A stretch of DNA of 64,000 nucleotides, taken from positions 861,017 through 925,016 of the forward strand of contig JAWQEG010000255.1 in NCBI GenBank assembly GCA_033782935.1, in the 5' to 3' direction. This DNA comes from Petrolisthes cinctipes. Taxonomy: Eukaryota > Arthropoda > Malacostraca > Decapoda > Porcellanidae. The translations under genes and the position numbers were made by a program. Positions 32,605 through 43,914 of the stretch are shown one piece after another (within the stretch, counting starts at the first letter, position 1; the number at the start of each line of letters is the position of its first letter). Below the pieces are notes generated by a model. It did not search any database, was not told where the DNA came from, and saw nothing but the letters and a program-made list of their open reading frames with translations.

Positions 32605-32836
32605 ATTTAGCAGACGACATTTCTATGGCGTTATGAAATTTCAGCTGGAAATCATCAACCCTTGTCTTTAGGTCCAACAGAGATCCAAGATTGAGTCTTA
32701 CTGTTATTACGTCTGTGACCACCTCAAGTCTCCCATCGGTACCCACTAAGGCACCCGGTTTTATTTGGTTAGTCGAACCCTTGGAACTCACGAACGCCAC
32801 AACCAACATCACGCAGAACACTCCCAATGTCCTCAT
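32605..32836 (-). pseudogene. env: Env N-terminal part, cut by DIRS
   Basis: Starts with ATG at 32836, 27 nt after the pol stop. The first about 18 residues are a hydrophobic signal peptide (VFCVMLVVAFVSS). The following region predicts a helix-rich ectodomain start. At 32604 the frame enters the DIRS right extension and stops at 32573. Its continuation is at 25184-23650. In errantiviruses env is made from a spliced RNA; I did not identify the donor here. Confidence 0.75.
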
Positions 32837-32865
32837 GATTGTCTGCGAACAAAATCAACATTAGA

Positions 32866-35800
32866 TTATTTTGCCAGATATTTCCCTGATCTCAATTGCA
32901 TTCTTTGCTCAGGTTCAGACTCTGTTTCTTTTCCCACTTGGATCGTTTCCTTTGAAACCTTCTTTATTCTATCCACATGTACCTGTTGATCCTTGTCTGT
33001 TATATTATCCTGAACTATTAATTTATTTCCCAATACCCTTTTTACAATGTAGGGACCCTTGAATTTCGGAGATAGTTTGCTCTGTCTCTCTGGAGTCTTC
33101 ACCATCACCACATCTCCTTCCTCAATTTCTACTTTCTTTGCAAACTTATGTTGCCTTGCAATATGTTCTGCCCGTGAGGCTTCCATATGCTTTCTTACTT
33201 CATGGTGAATAGTTGCAAAAGCGTGTCCCTGGACACTCACATAGTCGTCTACCTTATACACTGGGCCTGGTCTTCCAACCAATATATCATATAGTAGGAC
33301 CTTATCCTCACCATATATAATATAATGTGGTGTCTTTCCCAGTGAGGAATGTATGGAACTATTTATACATACGGTTACCTGGCATAACCAATCTTCCCAG
33401 CCTGCTTGAAATGAACCTGCCAGATGTCTAAGTACCTCCAAAATCTTCCTATTTACTCTCTCCACCATACCATTACTTTGAGGATGGTATGCAACCGTGA
33501 ACACCTGCTTAATATTGTAGAGCTTGCAGATTTCTTCTAGGACACTATTTCTAAATTCTGTCCCATTGTCTGACAACAGCACACGGGGTATAGTGTATGT
33601 ACAAAACAATAAGTTTACTAATGCATGTGCAATGGACTGAGCTGATTTATCTTGTAGAGGAGCTAACACAACAAACCTACTGAAGTGATCCACACAAGTC
33701 AACAAATACATTGATCCCTGATAACTTGTAGGTAGCTGTAACACATCTATGGCTACCACATCCCAAGGTTTAGCAGGACTTGGAAATGTTTGCAGAGGAG
33801 CGAGTGGTCCCGTAGTTCCTTTGTTCCTCGCACACGATACACATTTCTTTATATGGTTTTCTATGTCCTTATGCATTTTCAACCAGAAATACCTCGACCT
33901 AGCTTCTTCTAGACAAGCGTTCCTCCCTTTATGACCTGCTTGTGGTGCATCATGAAGAAGCCTTAATACTGTTTCTATCAGAGACCCTGGCACTACTATT
34001 CTGTATGTTTCTTCCCCTTTAACTACAGTTACCTTATGAATAATATTATCCCTCAGGATAAACTCTGTTGTTCTTAGCGGTAGACCTGGAACTTCTACCT
34101 CTTCCCCTGACTCTAGACCATAAATTACCCTCTTCCACATAGTATCTTCCCTCTGCTTTGTCTTTAACTTCTGTGGGGATATTGTACTCAATGTGGTTAC
34201 AGAGTTCACAGTCTGTCGACTTAATGCATCTGCAACTACATTAATCTTACCAGGTACAAAATTGAAAGTAGGACTGAACTCCAGAATAGTCAAGTGCCAT
34301 CGTGCTAACTTCCCGGTCATATTCTTCCCCTTGAACAACTCGAGACATGGGCGATGATCAGTACAAACTGTAATAGAGTAACCAAAAATAATAGGATGAA
34401 AATGTTTCAAGGCCCACACTATGGCATATGCCTCCTGATGTGTAACACTATATTTTTTCTCTGTATCATTTAACGCCTTACTTGCGTAGCCAATGGGTTT
34501 TAACTTTCCCCCCTCATCTTCTTGTGCCAATACTGCCCCAAGTCCAACCCCCGATGCATCTGTATGTAAAATAAAAGGTTTCTTGAAATCTGGGAAAGCC
34601 AAAACAGGTGGTTGCGTCAGAGCCTCCTTTAATATACTAACTGCCTCTTCTTGTGGTTGACCCCATTCAAACTTATTTGTCTGCTTCAACAGTTTAATCA
34701 AAGGTGCTGCCTTGCTAGAAAACTGATACACAAAACTCCTGTAGAAACCCGCTAGTCCCAGAAAAGATCGTACATGATCTGCCTTGGTCGGTGTTGGAAA
34801 CTTTAAGATAGTCTTTATCTTATCCTGATTCACATGTATACCTGACTCGTCTACTTCATGCCCCAAATACTTAATCTTTTGTTTCAAGAATTCACACTTA
34901 CTAAGTTTTAGCTTCAAACCCGCTGATGCTAAACGTTCCAATACCTTTCTTAATTTCTCCAAGTGCGTAGGCACATCCTTTGAGAAAATAATTATGTGAT
35001 CTAGGTATACTAATGCATCTTTCCCAATTAACCCCGCCAATACATTGTTCACTAGTCTTTGGAAAGTCGTAGGGGCATTGCAGAGCCCAAATGGCATCCT
35101 GCGAAACTGATAATGACCCTGATGAGTGGAAAAAGCCGTGATGTCACGAGACTGCTCGTGAACTGGCACCTGCCAATATCCTGACAGCAAATCCAAGGTA
35201 GAAAACACCTTATTTCCCTCACCTATAGCCTGCAACAGGTCATTCAAGTGAGGCATTGGGTATTTATCAGGGACGGTCTGCTGATTTACTCTCCTATAGT
35301 CAATAACAGGTCTATATGTTCCATCCTTCTTTGGAACCAAAAATATGGGACTACTCCAAGGAGAGGTCGAAGGTTCAATAACCTTCTGTTTTAACATATC
35401 CTTCACCGTATCGTCCACTATCTGTCTTTGTGAATGGGGAAGCCTATATGATTTTATGTAACTGGGTTGCGCTTCTCGCTTTAACTTAATCACATGTGAA
35501 GTTAGGTCTGTACTACCTAATGGTTCCCCTGCAAGAGCTATAGCCTTCCTATACCCTTGAAGTAACTGTAACAACTCTTCTTTCCCTTCTGAGTTTCCCC
35601 CAGTTTTAACTTGACTTCTCAATTCTGACGAAGGAGATGCACCAATACAACCAACAACACTCACAACTGGTAGGTTATGCTTTGGCTCTAATACCATACC
35701 ATGGTATACGAGAAAATCACACAATTGACTGCCTGGCTTAACTTCAATCTCTACTCCTGTATTATTTACAGCCAGCACCACAGTCTCGCCCCCTGACTTT

Positions 35801-36342
35801 ACTGTAGTCAAGGTAGACTCTAGCGACACCCCTTTCAACTTACATGTTTCAGACATGCATACCACATCTACGCCTTCTTTCACTCCTTTCAAACACACCT
35901 TGAACTGAATCATTTCCTGCGGTTGCAGCCTGTGTGCATCAGGTACAATAGCAGTAACAACAGTCCAACGCGTGACTTCCTCCCCAGCAGTGTCGCATAG
36001 TCTATCTTGTTTGACCCTTTGGGTTGACTTCTCTTCAAAGCCCCTTACATAACCCACCGTTTTAACCTCTTTGTCTGAGTGTTTGGGTTGCGGGGTTGCC
36101 ATACACATATAAGGTACATTTCCATGAACAATTAAACCCTCCCCTGGGTACACCTCAATCTCCCTTTCATCCATGGTTGACAATCCAAGCAACCCGCTTG
36201 CCATAGGATGAAATTTACTTACAACATAAAATGATGCAGCAAAACTTGAACTACCCCGGAAGTGAACTGGCAACCTCACAACTCCAAGAACATCCACTGT
36301 AGTTCCTGACACCCCACTCAGTTGGTATTGTGGCTCTTGCAA
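32866..36342 (-). pseudogene. pol: Gypsy Pol: protease remnant, RT, RNase H, integrase
   Basis: An open frame of 1158 residues. The N-terminal 60 residues are a protease lacking the start with its D-S/T-G active site, which would lie at the gag-pol junction near 36350-36365, where the frame shifts. RT lies at about 310-500, with the usual YLDD changed to YLDH (446-449; codon CAC at 34998-34996). RNase H follows with HTDASG (Asp595) and ends VVADALSR (about 709). Integrase has the H-H-C-C finger (His797, His804, Cys834, Cys837) and D-D-E residues Asp866, Asp925 and Glu961, then a C-terminal GPY/F-like segment (FKGPYIVKRV). The last RT aspartate is part of the metal-binding pair, so this RT should be inactive even though the frame is intact. 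Confidence 0.92.
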
Positions 36343-38032
36343 TGCATAACTCCTCTCAGAATGATGTTTTCTAATATTCCCCCTATTGTTACATTTCCTA
36401 CGGCTAAATGATTACTTCTACTGACTGCTGACACTATGGAGAATTCTATATCTCTAGACATTCTCTTCCTCTCGTCCTTGTGTCGTAATGCCTCATCCGA
36501 CCCTGATCGCCGGACCTCCATACGGGATTTTTCCTCATGCATAGCTCGTATTATTACTCCACAGTCTGCCGTTATATGATTCGACCATTCATGGATTTCA
36601 CACCGCTTACTCTGTCCGGGAGGTACATAACCTCTTCCTTGTTGATAATTATCCTGATGTGCATAGTGGTACGCTCTACCACGTCCTCTAGCTTGTCCTC
36701 CACGCGCCCGCCTGGCTGCGCCTCTAGGGTATGCCTGACCCCTGTTCATTGAACCTCTATATTGATCCCCCTGAGATCTATTCTGTAATTGAGGACAGTC
36801 GGCCTTTACATGGCCCCACTTACGACAATGGAAACATTCTACCTGGTACCTCGCAGATGAATTTCCACCCCTTGTATTCCTTTGCCCCGCGACCGCATTT
36901 ACGCCTGTCTGCGGCTCGCCCTCTGACCTCCTGTCAGTTACTTCCGTTTGCAATACCGAAGTCTATACCTTCGTAACATTTTGGTTGCGAAATGGTCTAA
37001 CAACCAAGGGATCTCTGATTTCCTGTTTTAACTCATTAATCAAATGCCAGATTCCCTTACCTCACTCCAACTTTTTTTTCCGGACTCTCCTCTGGTCCTC
37101 CTCTGATAGACCTATATACATCAAGAGATATTCAAACATCTCACAGGCGTCGTTTACCTTCATCCATTGTTCCCCATTAACATCCTTAGACCAATTGTTG
37201 TCCTGTATTCAATCTTGTATATCCTTACGTATAGCACCCGCCTTTGATACTGCTACTTCTAGTGGTGTAATCCACGCCTTTAAACCTAAGTCCGTGAATG
37301 TTCTATGTGCCCACGCAGAGCATCCCTCTGGAGCCGACCTTCGGTACACTGTAATTAATGCTTTTTTAAACTCCTCCCACGTCTGTTGTTCCCTTGACGA
37401 CCTCCCCAACAGACAACTACAGTTTAATAACTGCCTTGCAAACTCCCCTTCAATCCTCGAGTCTGCATATCCTATTTTACCTCTATCCCCGGTAATATTA
37501 TACTCCACGAAAGACTGCTCAAGTCTCCGTATAAATTCCTCTATTGTATAATTCTTATTTGGATCCCCATCAAACTTTGGTACTGAATCCTCACCTGTAA
37601 ACACTCTCATAATATTCGTTGGCTGATTTCCGTGGGCGCTACCCACCAAATTGCCTTGTATACTAGGGTTAGTGACATTCTGCCCTGTCGCCTGGGCTGC
37701 TTCCCCAACAGCACTGATGCTTGCAGTCGCCATTGGAATTGTAGCTTGTACAACAGTAGTATTTTTATTACCCTTTCCTCGCCCTTTTGGCGGTAACTTA
37801 AACACGTTTTCCCGTGTTTCCTCTATTTCGTCACTTCCCTCTACACGAAATTGATATCCACTTCTTAACTGCCCTGGCACTGGACTATTCAGTCCCCTTA
37901 ACTGCTCATGTATATTAGTGGTATTGGGAGTAGGTGGAAAGTTTAGTTCCCCTCAAAACTGCTACTACTGTCTGAATCCTCTGATGAATCCCCTGGGATT
38001 ATAGTCTTTGTCGTTCTAAATTTCTTAAACAT
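36318..38032 (-). pseudogene. gag: Gypsy Gag with CCHC knuckle, several stops
   Basis: The likely start is ATG at 38032-38030 (MFKKFRTTKT). A frameshift near 37950 separates the first about 28 residues from the main frame. The main frame runs to about 36318 but is broken by stops at 37209-37211 (TGA), near 37068 (TGA) and near 36967 (TAG), all in one frame, so the cause is point changes rather than rearrangement. The C-terminal part has a nucleocapsid knuckle CFHCRKWGHVKADC at about 36840-36800 and an RG-rich stretch. The end overlaps pol by 25 nt in another frame at the protease start. Confidence 0.82.
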
Positions 38033-38590
38033 GTCCTGTAGAAATAATTCCTATACACTCACCACAACATATAATAAAAATTATAAAAAATACATAGGCA
38101 TATAAAAATACCTCAAAAACATGTTACTCTTGTGTGTTTAATGTTCACTGTGTATGTGTATAGAATTAAAATAACTAACCGATGGAGAAATTGAAGATTA
38201 CAGAGATGTTCAGCACACATAGTAAAGGAATGTGTAGATGCCACACACCCCCAGAGTAAACGCTGGCCAGTCGTTCCTCTCACAGCTCCCGTTCACTCTT
38301 CTGGTTCACCCTCCTAAGTCCGTCCTTGTTCCTTCCCAGATGAGATACCCACAACAGACAAATCCTCTTTTTCCCTGGGAAAAGCACACAGGGAAAAATG
38401 CCTGATTAAAGTAGGTTAGGTTACGCAGCCACCATTAGCTGGCAACCCCCAGCTGGTATCGCTCAGGCTCGCTCTCGCTCCGTCAGTGTTACCAACGAGG
38501 AAAAACGCCCAAGCCGCCACCCACATACACAATTATTTTGTTTGGAATATAGAATTAATACAGGACACTGTGAATGTTACGTATCCCTTA
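38033..38590 (-). other. Gypsy 5' leader
   Basis: Non-coding 560 bp between the primer-binding site and gag, expected to hold packaging signals and, for env, a splice donor. No frame recognised. Confidence 0.5.
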
Positions 38591-38602
38591 CCGCTGCCAC
38601 CA
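38591..38602 (-). promoter_or_regulatory. Primer-binding site, tRNA-Leu-like
   Basis: Three bases inside the 5' LTR; on the minus strand TGGTGGCAGCGG, complementary to ...CCGCTGCCA plus CCA, the 3' end of a common animal tRNA-Leu. The match weakens after this (GGAT and CG still fit with a 2-base gap). Confidence 0.65.
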
Positions 38603-38605
38603 TTA

Positions 38606-39332
38606 TGTACTCGTGGAGTCGTCCAAGCTCAGCAACAGCTTCTCTCGGAAACACCTGCTGGAAACTCTCACTTACTCTCTCGGGCTAGTATTACTTACTA
38701 CGCCGATGTAGACCTCTGGTTTCAGCCAACTTACCGTTGCTCTGAACTACCACTCTAGTCTTCCTGGGGAACTAAGTTAGTTACTCAAGGTTTAGAGTAA
38801 ACTCGTGGACTTGTCTCTATTTACTGAATATATTATGTATAGGTTACAGGTTATACAGACAACTCGTGTCTCTCTAATATAAGGTAGGAGGTGAACCTGT
38901 TGTAGCCAAGGCAGGGCTTGTAATGCGCCTTCTCTCTCTGGTAGTCCCCTGCTCGTGGTATACACTGCAACACCCTTTCTCAGATGACAGGTTGTCGATG
39001 ATGCTATTTACAATGCTAAGCTTACATATGAAATCTGGATAAGTTAGATATGAGTTTATATAAGAATAAAGTGAGTAAATATATATTGTCCCTTTCTCTA
39101 CATACGAGATGACAATATGGAGTTGATTATAGTAGAGAGATTAACATATAGATAATTACAGAGTGAATCTAGCAATCAGTAGCTCAGCATGGAAGATTCC
39201 CTCACGCTGCTACTCAGCACTTTTCAAAGGATGTTGTATCTAATGAAACTAGCTTGAACTGCTTTGGCCTAACGGTATGTTCCACCACCATAGGTGTATC
39301 ATGTATCGCGAACGTGATCAGCCGCGGATACA
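38606..39332 (-). repeat. 5' LTR of the Gypsy element
   Basis: 727 bp direct repeat of 22574-23299. Differences seen include one extra T near 38949 and substitutions near 38680, 38769, 38890, 39037, 39236 and 39322. The short frame at 38486-38758 through its edge is not a gene. Confidence 0.92.
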
Positions 39333-39427
39333 ATGGTGTCATGCATATGGGTGTCATGTCCAGACTATTCAACCATGACATCAGTCATGGGCCTGGCTAA
39401 GGCATTGGGTAACGGAAAATTTCAGTT

Positions 39428-40042
39428 CTAACTTCTGTTCGAGCGGTACATTTGGCGCGCGATTTTAGTAAGTTTATAGTAAGTTTTACGAAACCCAAGA
39501 TGTCCACTGTAACCGTCATGAGCTAGCTTTAATACATCTGAGTGTACTGAACTAGGTAACACAATCTGATGGGTTTCTGACCAATAATAATTGGCTGATA
39601 GTGTTAGAGGCCGGTATGCACTCATGAGTACACCTTGATCATAATAGAAGGCAGGTAGGATGTCTACATCCTTCTTGTCTAGAGCAGCATGTCGCCCTGC
39701 AGCTAAAGAAAGGTTAGTTTCCTGTGCCAGTATCAAATCTACTTTAGAGATAATATCAAAAGGAGGCATGGAAAGTGACGGAGACTGACATTGCTTCTGA
39801 GAGGCTTGTTGGACCTGTGAACAAGTCAACACGCAGGAGGGAAAAACATCAGAAGGTTCAGAAGGGAATACAGGTAAAGACTTTTCTACAGTTAGAACAT
39901 TAGGTACCACAAGTTTACCTGCTATGTCATTACCAAGCAATAAATGAATTCCTTCAACAGACAGGTTTCCTTCCTGTACTGCCACTTTGACACACGAGGC
40001 GACAAGGGAACACTTAAGATAAATATGGGCCACAAGGTATGA
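39428..40042 (-). pseudogene. Second Gypsy element: protease end and integrase-finger start, truncated
   Basis: Frame on the minus strand with a retropepsin-like second half (GIHLLLGNDIAG) and, about 130 residues on, the first part of an integrase zinc finger (LAHDGYSGHLGFRKTYYKL) with its two His. The RT and RNase H expected in between are missing, so there is a large internal deletion, and the finger is cut off before its Cys pair. The upstream half of the protease is at 45676-45857, across the inserted LINE. Sequence type differs from the env-bearing Gypsy. Confidence 0.7.
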
Positions 40043-40208
40043 AGTCTGAGAGTTTTTTTTTTTTTTTTTTTTTTTTTAAATTCATTGCGCCGTAGCGTCA
40101 GTCAATAGGCAGACAACAGTACACAAGGGTAAGCGGGACTCACGAGAACCCAATGACCACATACACACACAAGCACACACACATGCGCACACACACTCAC
40201 ATCATGAC

Positions 40209-43200
40209 CTACTTAAATCCACCAAAACGAGGGTGGCGCATCAGAAGTTCCTCCAGAACCTGATGGTTCAGCAGGTGTCGACAAACCACATCAAGTGGCA
40301 GGCCCTGGGGCAGCAAGTGTCGGACAGTGGGGCAGGCTAGGCAATAGTGCTCTATAGTGTTAGCACGAGGCGCTCGACACAAGCGACACTCAGTGAAGGG
40401 AGGCTCACCCTGCATCCCAGCAACCTGCCACGGTGGCCGGTAGCCAAGCCTCAAACGAGCAGAGACCACATTGTGCCTCCGAACCATGAGGCCTCGACGA
40501 CGGTAGGAATATTTGTGATGGCAGACAGACTCATAATGTGTGATGGAGATGCTGAAGGGCCTCTCTGCATCCCTGCGTCGCCGTACAGGGAGGAGAGCGG
40601 CGGAGCGGACTTTAGAGAGGTAACATGTCAGGGAGAGAGGACGTCCAGCACCACGAGGAGGCAGATGGCAGGCTTCCTTTGCGAGTCTGTCAACTGTACC
40701 ATTGTGAAGTAAACCTACATGGGATGGCACCCATAAAAATTTGACAGTCAAGTTACGGTGATGCAATAAGGCCAAAACGATAAAATCTGCTGAATAACAG
40801 TAGAGTGTGTGGGCTGAACACTAAAGAGGGAATGAAGGGCCGGTTTGGAGTCACAATAAATGGCAGCATTCACTCCACGTTGACAAACAAGACTAACAGC
40901 ATCCAGAATGGCATACAGTTCACACAATGTTGAGCTAGAGTGGTTACAGAGACGACGGCCAACCCAGCCCCCTGGAGGTGACTCCAGGTCAGGCGAGAAA
41001 ACAGCACAACCTGCTGCACCATCCACCTGCAATGAGCCATCAGTGTAGAGGCAGTATGGATCTGTGATGGAGGAAGTCACTGTTTCTATGTGTTCCAGAG
41101 CCAACTGCCGCTGTAGAGAAGGCAGCTCCGACTTGGAAGTAGGTGTAAAGCTCACATCAGGTGTTGGTAGCATCCATAGAGGGGGCCCTGGGAGGACGTC
41201 TGCAACCATTATATCTATATTAAGACCACGGAGCACAGAGGAAACAGACCTTATAAGAGTACGTCCAGCAGGCAGTATGGGAGGGACCGGGTAGTTTGGT
41301 CTAAGAGAAGTCCTGACTAACTGAGAGTAATGGGGTGAAAGATGTGGGAAATGGAGGCACTTGACAGTGAAGCAAGTAACATTAGAATAAATTCTCTCCA
41401 CTAATGGGGGAAGACGCAACTCACGCTGCATGTTCACTATCCTGGTCGACATTGGACAGCCGAGAATAATTCTCATTGCTCTATTTTGAAATTTTTCTAA
41501 AGTTTCCAGAGTAGCCCTAGGAAGTTGAATCAAAGCTTGGGAAAGGTAATCAACAACTGAACGGATAAAAGCAATATAGATGGTCCTGGCTACTGGGATG
41601 GAGATGCCCGAGGAGTTGTTAGATAGCCATTGAAGTGGTGTAAGTCGGCGCTGGAGACGACCCAATAAGTCCTGGACAATGGGATGGTCTTGAGGTCTGG
41701 CAGGGACAATCGGCCAAATATTGACTGGCACACCCAGGTAGCAGTACTGGGAACACATGGGAATGACAGTCCCTCCAATGGTGAACACTGGCTGAGCTTG
41801 AGGAAGGCGGCAGGTGAATATTCTGCTCTTATCTGGGGAGACAATAATGCCACAGTGAGAGGAGGCCACAGAGAAGGAGTCAAGAAACCGCTGGAGATCC
41901 CTTGGTGAGGTAGAATGAACTCAGATATCATCAGCATAGCACGTAATTGTAGTTCCAGGAATATCAGGGAGAGAAGTGAGCAACCGATGCATCAGAATAT
42001 TAAATAACAATGGGCTGAGAACACCACCTTGAGGCGTACCAAGATGAAAACTGCGCAAAGGACTGAGTGCACCACTGAAAAACACACGGGAGGTCCTGTT
42101 ACTCAGGTAGCCCCGAATCCACCGTAGTAGATTACCCTTTATCCCAAAGTCAACCAGTTGATCCAAAATGACGTCTCTATTAGCAACATCGAAGGCACTT
42201 CGAAGGTCAATGAAGGCCACCACACTGTCCCTGGAAAGGCGAGAGTACAGGTCGACTAGGCAGTGATGTGTGCTCCACTGGGGAAGGAAACCAAACAGCC
42301 ATGGAGAAAGGCAATCCTGCAGTCTGTACATGAGACGATTGAGTAAGATTCTCTCCATAACCTTACAGAAACAGGAAGTAAGGGAAATAGGCCTGAACTT
42401 CGCAGTGCCGGGCTTAGGGATGGGTATTATTGTGCTGCTGGTCCAGGCTCGTGGTACACAACCGTCACGAAGACAAAGATTGTACAGTCGAAGTAGAGGG
42501 TTCCCAAGAACTTGTTGAAGTAGGCGCAGCACAGCATAAGTAATATCATCATCACCAGGGGAAGAAGCTCTACCTCGAATGAGAGCACTGCGCAACTCCT
42601 CCTCAGTTATCTCCTCTGCATCATTGTCATCATCTTGTAACAGAGCAGACATTAGACGTAGCCGATGGACAGCAGCACGGGAAGCGAGTGCATCTTGTAT
42701 GTGGATGGGTAGACTGGCTGGGGTAGATTGTTCTGACCAGGCATCGACAAGTTGTTTGGCATAGTCGGCAGGAGTGTGATGACGAGCAGTGGCCGGCGTC
42801 TTTTTAACAACCCGACGGATGAGGTGCCACATAGAAGCCACACTTGTTTGCTGGTTGATGCTGTCCGTGAACTGCTGCCAAGACTCAGTGTGAGCACAAT
42901 CCTGCAGGGCAACTAAAGCGTCCCTAGACATCTGGTAACGATGGAGTAGTACAGGGGTTGGGTTGGCTTGAAACAATAGGCCATCACGTTGAGCCTCCTC
43001 CTTTGCCTCCTGTATACGTGCATCCAGTGTCCAGGAGTGGGCAGTATGGCGATGCTGGAGGTGTGGCCGGGAGACGTATAGCCTATAAAAGTCATGAGTA
43101 GCAGATACAAGATCAGAGTACAACTGTTCAGCTGATGATATGTCAAATGTAGGGAATACATGGGCCATAAATAAGATGTAAGTCGGGCAATATTTAGGGG

Positions 43201-43914
43201 GCACAGCAATACGCAAACGAGTGGCTGAAGCACCTGACCCAGCAGTTAGAGAATAATGAAACCGAAGAGCAATGTGATCAGAGAATAAGTCTGGCACGGA
43301 GAAGCACTGGACCTGAGATGATATCAGGCCAAACGAGAGGATGTAATCCAGAGTACCTCCCCGGCAATGAGTGGCACCGCCAGTGTCCCAGTGTGTCAGA
43401 TGATGCTTGCGGATGTATGAAAGGAGACGAACTCCATTACGATTAATAGAGCCAGTACCATCACCCAAATCAGAATGCCGAGCATTAAAATCTCCCATAT
43501 ACACCATACCACGCACTGTTGGAGAAGGAAGAGCCTCAAGAGTGAGTCTAGCTGGGGCAGAATAGACATTACATAATTGGAGTACTCCATTCCCAGGTAG
43601 AACCTCAAATAGCTGAAAGGTCATGTCAGGATCAGTGGAGGTATGGAGAAGGCGATGTGGCAAGGAGCTATGTATGTAAGTCAGGAGACCATTCCTTACC
43701 AGATGAACATATGGCACATAACCTGAGAGGGGAGGAGCTTGCCCAGCAGCGAGCGGCCGTCCTGGAAATGCTTCCTGGAGAAAAATAACACTGGGATGAT
43801 GACGAAATACATAGGCCTTGAGTTGAGTGAGCTTAGCATAACTGGTGATACCACATACATTCCAGGAGATGACATCCAGCCGGCAATCACTAGCGAACTC
43901 TGTATTTGGAGGTA
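40209..43914 (-). pseudogene. LINE ORF2: endonuclease, RT, RNase H, C-terminal finger
   Basis: The frame follows ORF1 directly; no ATG is near, so reinitiation at the ORF1 stop is possible. Endonuclease (APE type): ISWNVCG, FLQEAFPG, MGDFNARHSD and SDHIALRF (43890-43240). RT (about 42600-41900) has FRPISLTSCFCK, FIDLRSAFD, GTPQGGVLSP and YADD (41938-41927). A TGA at 41923-41921 interrupts two codons after YADD. The frame resumes and carries RNase H (LYTDGSLQVDG, CELYAILDA, YCDSKPAL). Near 40760 a one-base shift moves to the frame 40775-40209, which gives the last RNase H part (WVPSHVG) and a Cys/His finger CRLCRAPRANTIEHYCLAC. Two lesions only, so a fairly recent copy. Confidence 0.88.

Larger units (their letters stand above)
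22574..39332 (-). mobile_element. Gypsy/errantivirus-like LTR element with env, split by a DIRS element
   Basis: A minus-strand provirus-like unit: 5' LTR 38606-39332, primer-binding site 38591-38602, gag 38032 to about 36318, pol 36342-32866, env from 32836, interrupted at 32604 by the DIRS element and resumed at 25184-23650, 3' LTR 22574-23299. Without the insert it would be about 9.3 kb. LTRs differ at about nine positions and one indel in 726 bp. No matching target duplication: the flank before 22574 is ACGCC, after 39332 ATGGT. Stops in gag, a damaged protease start, a changed RT active site and the split env make it dead. Confidence 0.88.

Noticed and set aside
38486..38758. 90-residue frame, repeated at 22373-22726
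   Set aside because: Both run through the LTR; the shared protein end is only the LTR read in frame.
41064..41294. Small plus-strand frames within the I-type LINE
   Set aside because: Antisense shadows of ORF2 without independent support; the same holds for other plus-strand frames in 40.2-45.4 kb.
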